Positions 1 through 6,255 of a stretch of DNA of 8,076 nucleotides are shown here, piece after piece. The stretch's first letter is position 1. Every line of letters begins with the position of its first letter. The notes beneath the pieces were generated by a model. The model saw nothing but the letters and a program-made list of their open reading frames with translations. It ran no database searches and was not told the DNA's origin. The DNA is from Candidatus Caenarcanum sp. GTDB taxonomy: Bacteria > Cyanobacteriota > Vampirovibrionia > Gastranaerophilales > UBA9971. The translations under genes were made by a program, and so were the position numbers. The stretch lies in NCBI GenBank assembly GCA_020720345.1, contig DYOT01000054.1, positions 1 to 8,076 of the forward strand. Direction: 5' to 3'.

Positions 1-135
1 AAGCTCTTCAAGATTTCTATGAGCCGAATATATGACAAATTCTGTATCGATGCTTAATTCTTCAGCTAACTTTAACGCAGGCTCAACAAATTCCCTATCG
101 CTTTCAGACCCCGCAATTATGACCAGTTCTTTCAT
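1..135 (-). CDS. purE: PurE, N5-carboxyaminoimidazole ribonucleotide mutase (N-terminal 45 codons only, cut by window edge)
   Basis: The minus strand from the ATG at 135-133 reads MKELVIIAGSESDREF and continues open to base 1. The GSxSD phosphate-binding motif (residues 9-13) and the SAHR motif (residues 38-41) are hallmarks of the PurE fold. SAHR, rather than SAHK, suggests a class I enzyme that converts N5-CAIR to CAIR and works with PurK, but the usual following TP is NL here, so the class is tentative. The start agrees with the family, whose members begin a few residues before GSxSD. It overlaps the 3' end of purD by 32 bp in a different frame, and a ribosome site lies inside purD. About two thirds of the protein lies outside the window, and no purK is visible. 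Confidence 0.88.
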   Translation of the reverse strand, partial: MKELVIIAGSESDREFVEPALKLAEELSIDTEFVIYSAHRNLEEL

Positions 136-1462
136 CTTCACAACATCCTTTCCCAAAGATACTAACTTCACCTATGTCGTTTCGGAAAATTTTATCTTCG
201 TATTCAAGACGATTTATGGCGTCATAAATGTCTTTTTGTACGCCTATACCGGTTTTGCAGACTGATAAAACTCTTCCGCCATTCGCTACAAGTTTTCCTG
301 CCTGCTTTTTGACTCCGGCATAAAAAATATTTACTTCGTTTTCTTTTATTGCTTCATCAATATTGCTTATTTCACCGCCCTTAACAGGATTTTCGGGATA
401 TCCCTGAGCTGCGACAACAACGCAAAAAGCCTGTCCCTGCTTCCACTCAAGCTCGACTTCATCAAGCTTTTTTTCTGTCATTTTGGTGAAAATTTCCAGC
501 AAATCGCTGTCCATATGCATTAACAAAGGCTGGGTTTCAGGATCGCCAAATCTCATATTGTATTCAAGAATTTTAATGCCGTCTTTAGTTGGAATGAGTT
601 CATCCTTGCAGGCGGGCAAAGCCCGACCTTCAGGATTACACTCCCGCTTCGCAGTCATCATCAAGCCGGAATAAACGATTCCTGCAAAATCAGCTCTTTC
701 GTTTATCAGTGCGTTTTTTAGGTTATCTAAATATTTTTCAATTTCCCGATACTCGTCAACAGTGAGAGAAACTGGACAATAAGCCCCCATTCCTCCTGTA
801 TTAGGTCCTTTGTTGCCGGAAAAGAGCTTTTTGTAATCCCTTGCAGGGATTAATGGCAAAAGAGTCTTGCCATCCCACAGCGAAATCAGGGAAATTTCCT
901 GTCCTTCGAGAAATTCTTCAACAACTATTTTTTTGGAAGCCTCGCCATATTTCCCTTCAAGAAATTCCTCAAGCACAGCTTCGGCATCTCCTCTTGAACA
1001 GGCAATATAAACGCCCTTCCCTGCTGCAAGTCCGTCAGCTTTAAGCACAACAGGAATTTCAAAATTATCTAAAGTTTCTGAGATTCGGGATATGTCAGTA
1101 ATTAAGCTGTATTTTGCTGTCGGTATATTGTTTCGTTCCATAAATTCCTTGGCAAACGCCTTTGAGCCTTCAAGCATTGCCCATTTTTTGTCGGCGCCAA
1201 TGGCAGAAATCCCCACTTTTGTGAATTCATCGACTATTCCGTTAATCAAAGGGTCTTCCGGTCCGACAACCAGCAAGTTTATACCTATTTCTTTGGAGAT
1301 TTTGGCTAATTCTTCAAAATTATTTGCATCAATAACCTCACCTAAATCGGCAAACCCGTCATTTGGTTTGCATAAATATAATTTTTCCAGTAATGGCGAT
1401 TGTTTTATCTTCCAGGCGAGTGCATGTTCTCTTGCCCCACCGCCGTATAAAAGTACTTTCAA
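104..1462 (-). CDS. purD: PurD, phosphoribosylamine-glycine ligase (GAR synthetase), with a repeat-derived internal insertion and TTG start
   Basis: PurD joins phosphoribosylamine and glycine with ATP to make GAR, the second step of purine synthesis, in the cytoplasm. The 452-residue product has the N-terminal GGGAREHAL motif (7-15), ATP-grasp features VVLKADGLAAGKG (138-150), GPNTGGMGAY (219-228) and the GARS signature RFGDPETQ (304-311). It is longer than the usual 420-430 residues for two visible reasons. Residues 271-292 (AKRECNPEGR...) split the conserved GLMMT/KDGIKILEYN stretch and coincide with a palindromic repeat. After the normal family end at RNDIG (427-431) there is a 21-residue tail that overlaps purE. 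The start codon is TTG (1462-1460): an in-frame TAA, which is the stop of purM, lies one codon upstream, so no ATG is available, and the next residues match the family N terminus. All core motifs are intact, so the gene is probably functional. Confidence 0.96.
   Translation of the reverse strand: MKVLLYGGGAREHALAWKIKQSPLLEKLYLCKPNDGFADLGEVIDANNFEELAKISKEIGINLLVVGPEDPLINGIVDEFTKVGISAIGADKKWAMLEGSKAFAKEFMERNNIPTAKYSLITDISRISETLDNFEIPVVLKADGLAAGKGVYIACSRGDAEAVLEEFLEGKYGEASKKIVVEEFLEGQEISLISLWDGKTLLPLIPARDYKKLFSGNKGPNTGGMGAYCPVSLTVDEYREIEKYLDNLKNALINERADFAGIVYSGLMMTAKRECNPEGRALPACKDELIPTKDGIKILEYNMRFGDPETQPLLMHMDSDLLEIFTKMTEKKLDEVELEWKQGQAFCVVVAAQGYPENPVKGGEISNIDEAIKENEVNIFYAGVKKQAGKLVANGGRVLSVCKTGIGVQKDIYDAINRLEYEDKIFRNDIGEVSIFGKGCCEDERTGHNCGV
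146..151 (-). promoter_or_regulatory. Ribosome binding site of purE, inside the purD coding sequence
   Basis: The minus strand reads AAAGGA, ending 10 bases before the purE ATG. It lies within codons for the unusual C-terminal tail of PurD, so purE translation is probably coupled to purD. It supports the ATG at 135-133 as the purE start. Confidence 0.6.
592..653 (-). repeat. Palindromic repeat element (family D), copy inserted in frame within purD
   Basis: This 62-bp segment begins TGCGAAGCGGGAGTG and ends AACTCATTC on the minus strand, and both ends recur at 8010-8076. It folds as a long interrupted hairpin: GAGT (643-640) with ACTC (599-596), ATCCT (636-632) with AGGAT (606-602), AGG (629-627) with CCT (612-610), a bulged T (626), then CGGGC (625-621) with GCCCG (617-613) around a TTT loop. 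It has no stop codon in the purD frame and encodes most of residues 271-292, which are absent from other PurD proteins I know. With its flanks the insertion is 66 bp, bordered by ACT on both sides (655-653 and 589-587), a possible 3-bp target duplication. The family has no name I can assign. Confidence 0.85.
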
Positions 1463-1465
1463 CTT

Positions 1466-2428
1466 TTATTTCTCCAAAAATCTAACTTTATCTTGATAAT
1501 TTTCTATTATGCTTCCAAAAATAAAGGGCGCATAAGCCTGACAAACATTAATAACTTCATCAACTTTATCAGGAGAGCATATAACGCACATACCAACACC
1601 CATGTTGAATGTTTTATAAGCTTCTTCTGTGCCTACAAGTTCTTCCAGCTTTTTAAATATTAAATTTTCAGGAATGCTGCTTGCAGATACTTCTGCGCAC
1701 AAGCCGTCCGGGATTACTCTTTCCAGATTTCCTGCTACTCCGCCGCCTGTAATGTTTGCACAAACCCTGATAGCATTTTCTTCAGTCAGTTTAAGGATTT
1801 CATTCACATAAAGATGAGTCGGCTCAAGGGTTTGTTTAAGTTCATATTCAGACAAAAGCCCTTTTTCATGCAATTTTCTTATCAGCGTATATCCGTTAGA
1901 ATGCGGTCCGCTTGATTTTAAGCCGACTACCACATCGCCTGCCCTGACAGTTTCTTTCCTGAGCATTTTGTCTTTTTTAACTAGACCTACAGCAAATCCG
2001 CCGACATCAAAATGCCCTTCTGTAACCAAATCATTAAGCTCTGCCGTTTCTCCGCCAAGCAAAGTACAGTTATACTTACCTAATTCATCTTTTAAAGCTT
2101 TTACAAATCTGGATGTTACTTCCACATCAAGCGAATGTGTCGCAAAATAATCAAGAAAAAATAAAGGAGCAGCTCCAAGGCATATCATATCGTTCAAGCT
2201 CATTGCTATCAGGTCAACAGCAGCAGTTTCTATAAGCTCATACTTAATGAGCGGAATGATTTTTGTCCCAACACCGTCTGTACAGCCTACCAGATAATAA
2301 TCAGGCAAAACAGGGTGCTCATAAATTCCTGCAAACATACCAATATTTTCACTTTTAACCTCTTTTTGTATTAATGCTGTTAGTGCATCAGCTTTTGCAA
2401 TACTTACTCCAGCCTGTTCGTAGTCCAT
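1466..2428 (-). CDS. purM: PurM, phosphoribosylformylglycinamidine cyclo-ligase (AIR synthetase)
   Basis: PurM closes the imidazole ring: FGAM plus ATP gives AIR, ADP and phosphate. The 320-residue product has the order of motifs expected for the PurM/PurL ATP-binding superfamily: AGVSI (6-10), CTDGVGTK (49-56), MSLNDM (76-81), LLGGETAEL (123-131), GPHSNGY (174-180), EPTHLYV (202-208), NITGGG (225-230) and FNMGVGM in the C-terminal half. It is somewhat shorter than the roughly 345 residues of the B. subtilis and E. coli enzymes, but no conserved block is missing. The ATG at 2428-2426 is preceded by AAAGGA at good spacing and gives the normal N terminus. It starts 19 bp after purF. Its TAA stop lies in the same frame as purD, separated from the purD TTG by one codon. 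Confidence 0.97.
   Translation of the reverse strand: MDYEQAGVSIAKADALTALIQKEVKSENIGMFAGIYEHPVLPDYYLVGCTDGVGTKIIPLIKYELIETAAVDLIAMSLNDMICLGAAPLFFLDYFATHSLDVEVTSRFVKALKDELGKYNCTLLGGETAELNDLVTEGHFDVGGFAVGLVKKDKMLRKETVRAGDVVVGLKSSGPHSNGYTLIRKLHEKGLLSEYELKQTLEPTHLYVNEILKLTEENAIRVCANITGGGVAGNLERVIPDGLCAEVSASSIPENLIFKKLEELVGTEEAYKTFNMGVGMCVICSPDKVDEVINVCQAYAPFIFGSIIENYQDKVRFLEK
1472..1475 (-). promoter_or_regulatory. Ribosome binding site that supports the TTG start of purD
   Basis: GGAG on the minus strand, within the last codons of purM, ends nine bases before the TTG at 1462-1460. With the in-frame TAA just upstream of the TTG, it fixes this rare start codon as the beginning of PurD. Confidence 0.65.
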
Positions 2429-2447
2429 TTTAGTTTCCTTTATCGTA

Positions 2448-3926
2448 TTAATCAGCGCAAGCGGCAGGGATTAACCCGCAGTACTCATTTCTTTCCATTA
2501 CTTCTGAAGAATTAACATTAGATGGGGTTAAACATGAGTAACACCAGTTGTTCCACCCAAAAATCTCCTTTAGTCCCTCGAGGGAAAGATATGCAAGGGA
2601 ATCAGCCTCCAAAAAATTATTTATTTCAGCTGTGTCTTTATAAATGTTTGCTATCAGCTCTTTTTTTGACGGTATATCAACACCCCATTGACAAGTATTA
2701 ATAAGTTTAGGAGAAGCAGAACGAAAATGGACTTCTCTGGCTCCTGAATTTTTAATCATTCTCACTAATTCACGGGAAGTTGTTCCTCTTACTATAGAAT
2801 CATCAATAACAACAACTCTTTTGCCTTCCAGAACCTCTCTCATCGGAGTTAGCTTTCTTATTACGCTATTTCGCCTCATCTGCTGCTCGGGAAGAATAAA
2901 AGTTCTTCCAACCCAGCGATTTCTCATTAACCCCATCTGGAAAGGAATTCCTGATTGCTGAGAAAAGCCCAGAGCCGGAGCAAATCCTGAATCCATAACA
3001 GGAACAACTATATCGGCATCAACAGGGTTTTCTATCGCACATTTTTTGCCTAATTCAACCCTTGCCATATATACGTTTCTTCCGAAAATATTTGAATCCG
3101 GTCGCGCAAAGTAAATATGTTCAAATACACACATCTTTGAAGGCATTTCAGGAGCAAATCTTTTTATCTCATAGCCGTCTGCTGTAATTATTACCCCTTC
3201 GCCCGGTTGAATATGTATTACTTTTTTTCTGGTTAAAAGCTGGAATGACGTGTCTTCCGAACTTACAAAAATTCCTTCTTCTGCTTCACATAAAGCTAAA
3301 GGTCTATAACCAAGGGGATCTCTGTATGCAAAAACTTTTCCCGGTACACAAAACAGGATTGACCATGCCCCGCCGAGAAAACTTTTAGTCAAAACTTCGC
3401 CAATTTCTTCAAAAGTCCAGAGAGAAGGAGCTTTGCAAAGTTCTCTTACTACTTTTTTAAGAATCATTTCAGTGTCTGAAGTCGTAAGAAACACTTCACC
3501 TTGCTTCTCAAGGTGTTTTTTCATCTTGACAGCCGCATCAACATTACCATTATGAGCAACAGCAACCTTTTCTCCAAGATAATTAATCACATGCGGCTGA
3601 GCATGAAGAACGTCAGACCCGCCCTGTGTCGAGTATCTAACATGTCCTATCCCTGTTTTGCCTTTCATATTATGAATTACCTTATCAGAAAGAACCTCCA
3701 TAACAAGACCTTTGTTTTTGTATATGGATAAATCTTTGTCTCCGCAGCATAGACCGGCACTTTCCTGCCCTCTGTGCTGAAGCATAAACAGTCCCTGCTG
3801 AATAAACGGCGCTATATTATGGTTAAAGCTCACGCCGCCAAATATCCCGCATTCTTCTGAGAATTTTAAGTCGTCAATTCTTGAAGATGCATAGCCGGAA
3901 CAATGCTTTTTGCAGGAAAATTTCAT
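2448..3926 (-). CDS. purF: PurF, amidophosphoribosyltransferase ([4Fe-4S] type)
   Basis: PurF catalyses the committed first step: PRPP plus glutamine gives phosphoribosylamine. The 492-residue product has an N-terminal Ntn-type glutaminase domain, with the catalytic cysteine at Cys26 in EECGIFGG, LQHRGQESAG (49-58), HVRYSTQG (95-102) and HNGN (125-128). The C-terminal phosphoribosyltransferase domain has the PRPP loop VVVIDDSIVRGTTS (371-384). Cys266, Cys412, Cys462 and Cys465 (CYSC) match the four [4Fe-4S] ligands of the B. subtilis enzyme. By family knowledge, residues 1-25 are a propeptide removed to expose Cys26. It is longer than the 11-residue B. subtilis one and contains two cysteines and a histidine. 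The ATG overlaps the purL stop by 4 bp (ATGA), and a GGAG-type ribosome site lies at the end of purL, so the two are probably translationally coupled. End-product inhibition by purine nucleotides is known for the family. Confidence 0.97.
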   Translation of the reverse strand: MKFSCKKHCSGYASSRIDDLKFSEECGIFGGVSFNHNIAPFIQQGLFMLQHRGQESAGLCCGDKDLSIYKNKGLVMEVLSDKVIHNMKGKTGIGHVRYSTQGGSDVLHAQPHVINYLGEKVAVAHNGNVDAAVKMKKHLEKQGEVFLTTSDTEMILKKVVRELCKAPSLWTFEEIGEVLTKSFLGGAWSILFCVPGKVFAYRDPLGYRPLALCEAEEGIFVSSEDTSFQLLTRKKVIHIQPGEGVIITADGYEIKRFAPEMPSKMCVFEHIYFARPDSNIFGRNVYMARVELGKKCAIENPVDADIVVPVMDSGFAPALGFSQQSGIPFQMGLMRNRWVGRTFILPEQQMRRNSVIRKLTPMREVLEGKRVVVIDDSIVRGTTSRELVRMIKNSGAREVHFRSASPKLINTCQWGVDIPSKKELIANIYKDTAEINNFLEADSLAYLSLEGLKEIFGWNNWCYSCLTPSNVNSSEVMERNEYCGLIPAACAD

Positions 3927-6097
3927 CTTCCCATCTCCAATTCTATTGATTTATCATATAAATCATATAATTCAGTTGTATTAAAACTGTATCCGTCAAA
4001 TTCTATTTTTTTATTAGCACACAATCCAAGCGTTTTATACTGAATTTGTTGCGATTCAAGTTTTTTGGTAACCTCATCACTGTTGGCGGTTGATATAATA
4101 TAGCGTCCCGTAATTTCTCCAAAAAGCGCTTTTTCAGCATTATTAGAATAAACAAGATTTCCTTTAAAGCCGGTATTTCCTGACTTAATACCCTCAAACA
4201 CTGCCCCAAATAATCCGCCTTCTGAAACATCAATACATCCGCCGATTAATTTCTTATCTCTTAATTCAAATATAATTTCTTCGAGCTGTTTTTCAAGTTT
4301 AACATCGGTTTTATCAACTTCTCCGCCCAAAAAATCATATAAAACTCTTTGATAAAGTGAGCCGCCAATATCAGAATCGTCATTAATCTGTTTACCTATT
4401 AAAATTACTGTTTCATCTGTTGAAAAAGCCGTTTTTAATAATTTATCAGGGCTATCAACGTAACCAACCATTCCTATTGTCGGGGTCGGGAAAACTCTTC
4501 TTTCAGGCGATTCGTTATAAAAAGAAACATTGCCTGAGACAACAGGAATTTCTGCTTCTCGGCAAGCTTGCGCTATGCCGTCTACAGATTTTACAAACTG
4601 GTAAGCCACTTCATCTTTTTCGGGATTTCCATAATTAAGGCAGTCAGTAACTCCTAAAGGTTTAAACCCGCTGGAAATCAAGTTGCGGCAGCATTCCCAC
4701 ACTGAATTTCTTGCGCCTTCATATGGATTAAGGAAAACCTGTCTTCCGTTAGAATCAATGGCCAAGCCTGCAACGCCGCCTTCTTCATGAATCCATATAC
4801 CTGCTGCACCTGCCTGTCCTGGCTTTAATGATGTTCTTGTCCCAACTGTATGGTCGTATTGTCTATAAACCCATCTTTTTGAAGCAAAATTAGGGTCAGA
4901 AACTATTTTTTTGACCGCTTCTTCAATAGAAGTTGTTCTATTAAGGTTTAATTTTTTATATTCGCTTATGTATTCAGGCTCTTCTTCGCATAAGGTATAT
5001 TTTGGCGCTTCCGCAAGGGATTCCGGCGGAAGATTTGCTACTTCTACGCCATGCCAGAAAAGTCTGTATTTGTTTGATGTTGTGGTTTCACCTATTACTC
5101 TTGCCGGAATATCAAATTTCTTAGCTATATTTAAGACTTTTTCTGCTCCGTTTGGCTCTACAATAAAGAGCATGCGCTCCTGCGATTCTGAAAGCATAAT
5201 TTCCCAGGGCTGCATGTCTGCTTCTCTAAGATGAACCCTATCCAAATATAAATCTAAACCGCATTCGCCTTTATAAACCATTTCGGATGAAGAAGATAAA
5301 AGTCCGGCTGCTCCATAATCCTGACAGCTTTGAACTTCTTCAAGCTCAAGAATTTCAAGGGTTGCTTCGATTAAAACCTTTTTAATAAACGGGTCGCCTA
5401 CCTGAACGGATGGTCTGTCTTCTTTTGAATTTTCATTAAGCTCTTTTGAGGCGAACGATGCCCCATGAATTCCATCTCTACCTGTATGAGAGCCTACCGC
5501 AATTACTGTTTTATTTGGCTCTGCTTTTGCCGAACGAATTTTATCCTTTTTTACGATTCCAACTGCCATTACGTTAACAAGAGGAGAGTCTGTGTAGGAT
5601 TCGTCAAAGCTAACCTCTCCTGCGACTGTCGGGACGCCTATACAATTTCCGTAGTGGGAAATTCCGTTAACCACGCCGTCAAAAATGTGTTTTGAGAAAT
5701 TATTTGTTATTTTGCCGAATTTTAATGAGTCTAAAAGCGCAATTGGTCTGGCACCTATAGCAAGAATATCACGGATAATTCCGCCGATTCCTGTTGCAGC
5801 TCCTTGGAACGGTTCAACAGCTGATGGATGATTATGCGATTCTGCCTTAAACACTATTACATGTTCACCAACCTGGACACCACCGGCATTTTCACCATGA
5901 CTTACTGCGCCGCCTGAAGGGAATCTTGATAAATATTTTCTGGAATGCATATAGCCGCAGTGCTCTGACCACATAGCTGAAAATAAATATGTTTCCAGCG
6001 TGTTTGGTTCTCTTCCGAGCCTATTTTTTATTTCGGAATATTCATAATCTGTTAAGCCAAGAGCTTTATATAATTCAATTTTTTGTTCAGTTTGCAT
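3923..6097 (-). CDS. purL: PurL, phosphoribosylformylglycinamidine synthase subunit II (small PurL)
   Basis: PurL is the ATP-dependent synthetase subunit that turns FGAR into FGAM with ammonia passed from PurQ; PurS bridges the complex. The 724-residue product is the short form (B. subtilis about 740), not the roughly 1300-residue fused form, which fits the separate purS and purQ here. Visible motifs: MWSEHCGYMHSRK (42-54) with the active-site histidine region, KAESHNHPSAVEPFQGA (84-100), GRDGIHGASFAS (206-217), GDPFIKK (234-240), SESQERM (303-309), PGQAGAAG (426-433) and SGNVSFYNE (521-529). The two tandem PurM-like halves are complete. The ATG at 6097-6095 gives the normal N terminus, but its ribosome site (AAAAAGGGA, set back from the ATG) is only moderate. 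It is the only gene here with a sizeable upstream gap, a 158-bp spacer filled with repeats after purQ. It overlaps purF by 4 bp. Confidence 0.97.
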   Translation of the reverse strand: MQTEQKIELYKALGLTDYEYSEIKNRLGREPNTLETYLFSAMWSEHCGYMHSRKYLSRFPSGGAVSHGENAGGVQVGEHVIVFKAESHNHPSAVEPFQGAATGIGGIIRDILAIGARPIALLDSLKFGKITNNFSKHIFDGVVNGISHYGNCIGVPTVAGEVSFDESYTDSPLVNVMAVGIVKKDKIRSAKAEPNKTVIAVGSHTGRDGIHGASFASKELNENSKEDRPSVQVGDPFIKKVLIEATLEILELEEVQSCQDYGAAGLLSSSSEMVYKGECGLDLYLDRVHLREADMQPWEIMLSESQERMLFIVEPNGAEKVLNIAKKFDIPARVIGETTTSNKYRLFWHGVEVANLPPESLAEAPKYTLCEEEPEYISEYKKLNLNRTTSIEEAVKKIVSDPNFASKRWVYRQYDHTVGTRTSLKPGQAGAAGIWIHEEGGVAGLAIDSNGRQVFLNPYEGARNSVWECCRNLISSGFKPLGVTDCLNYGNPEKDEVAYQFVKSVDGIAQACREAEIPVVSGNVSFYNESPERRVFPTPTIGMVGYVDSPDKLLKTAFSTDETVILIGKQINDDSDIGGSLYQRVLYDFLGGEVDKTDVKLEKQLEEIIFELRDKKLIGGCIDVSEGGLFGAVFEGIKSGNTGFKGNLVYSNNAEKALFGEITGRYIISTANSDEVTKKLESQQIQYKTLGLCANKKIEFDGYSFNTTELYDLYDKSIELEMGR

Positions 6098-6122
6098 ATT
6101 TTGCGTTCCCTTTTTCTTTAGT

Positions 6123-6154
6123 TGTCATCCTGAGCGGAGCGAAGGATCTATCCA
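6123..6154. repeat. 32-bp palindromic repeat (family A/B), copy A, in the purQ-purL spacer
   Basis: On the + strand it starts TGTCATCCTGAGCGGAGC and ends GGATCTATCCA. ATCCT and AGGAT form the arms. It is the same length as copy B at 6185-6216 and shares TGTCAT at one end and ATCTATCCA at the other, with a different but self-complementary arm pair. Sequences close to TCATCCTGAGCGAAGCGAAGGATCT are a known style of dispersed intergenic repeat in many bacterial genomes. It lies just upstream of the purL ribosome site. No transposase is visible, and no mobility is claimed. Confidence 0.75.
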
Positions 6155-6184
6155 GTTTTGCTTTCTGTCTTTAGTCGTTCAAGC

Positions 6185-6216
6185 TGTCATGCTGAACTTG
6201 TTTCAGCATCTATCCA
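6185..6216. repeat. 32-bp palindromic repeat (family A/B), copy B, in the purQ-purL spacer
   Basis: On the + strand it starts TGTCATGCTGAACTTG and ends CAGCATCTATCCA. The arms ATGCTGA and TCAGCAT are a perfect 7-bp inverted pair around a short loop. It is a direct repeat of copy A, 30 bp away, with the ends conserved and the arms changed on both sides. In the mRNA it would form a hairpin between purQ and purL. There is no T run after it, so it does not look like an intrinsic terminator. Confidence 0.75.
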
Positions 6217-6225
6217 TTTATGGAT
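6212..6225. repeat. Short perfect inverted repeat next to copy B
   Basis: ATCCATTTATGGAT pairs ATCCAT with ATGGAT around a TT centre and overlaps the last bases of repeat copy B. The rest of the spacer out to purQ (6226-6255) is AT-rich and holds no ORF or convincing promoter that I can see. The role is unknown; it may be a variable end of the repeat. Confidence 0.4.
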
Positions 6226-6255
6226 TTAAGTTATAAAAAGTAAGTATTTTTCCAT

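Noticed and set aside
592..653. Assembly error or frameshift in purD
   Set aside because: The frame is kept on both sides, all motifs before and after are intact, and the extra segment matches a second repeat copy, so insertion is the simpler reading.
1092..1496. Plus-strand open frame of 134 codons opposite purD (and other plus-strand frames in the window)
   Set aside because: These lie antisense to strongly conserved pur genes, show no recognisable protein pattern, and are expected shadows of codon bias on the coding strand.
2448..2490. Small hairpin (GCGGG...CCTGC) near the 3' end of purF as another repeat relic
   Set aside because: The stem is short with a G-T pair, lacks the conserved ends of families A-D, and has no second copy here.
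4003..4233. Minus-strand 76-codon frame inside purL
   Set aside because: It lies fully within the conserved PurL frame in another phase, with no family pattern or good ribosome site.
6123..6216. Two 32-bp repeats with a 30-bp spacer resembling a minimal CRISPR array
   Set aside because: The repeats differ inside with compensatory arms, there are only two, there is no leader or cas gene, and each stands as its own hairpin element.
6226..6255. Internal promoter for purL (TATAAC-like box in the AT-rich part of the spacer)
   Set aside because: There is no matching -35 at a proper distance and the box is expected by chance in AT-rich DNA.
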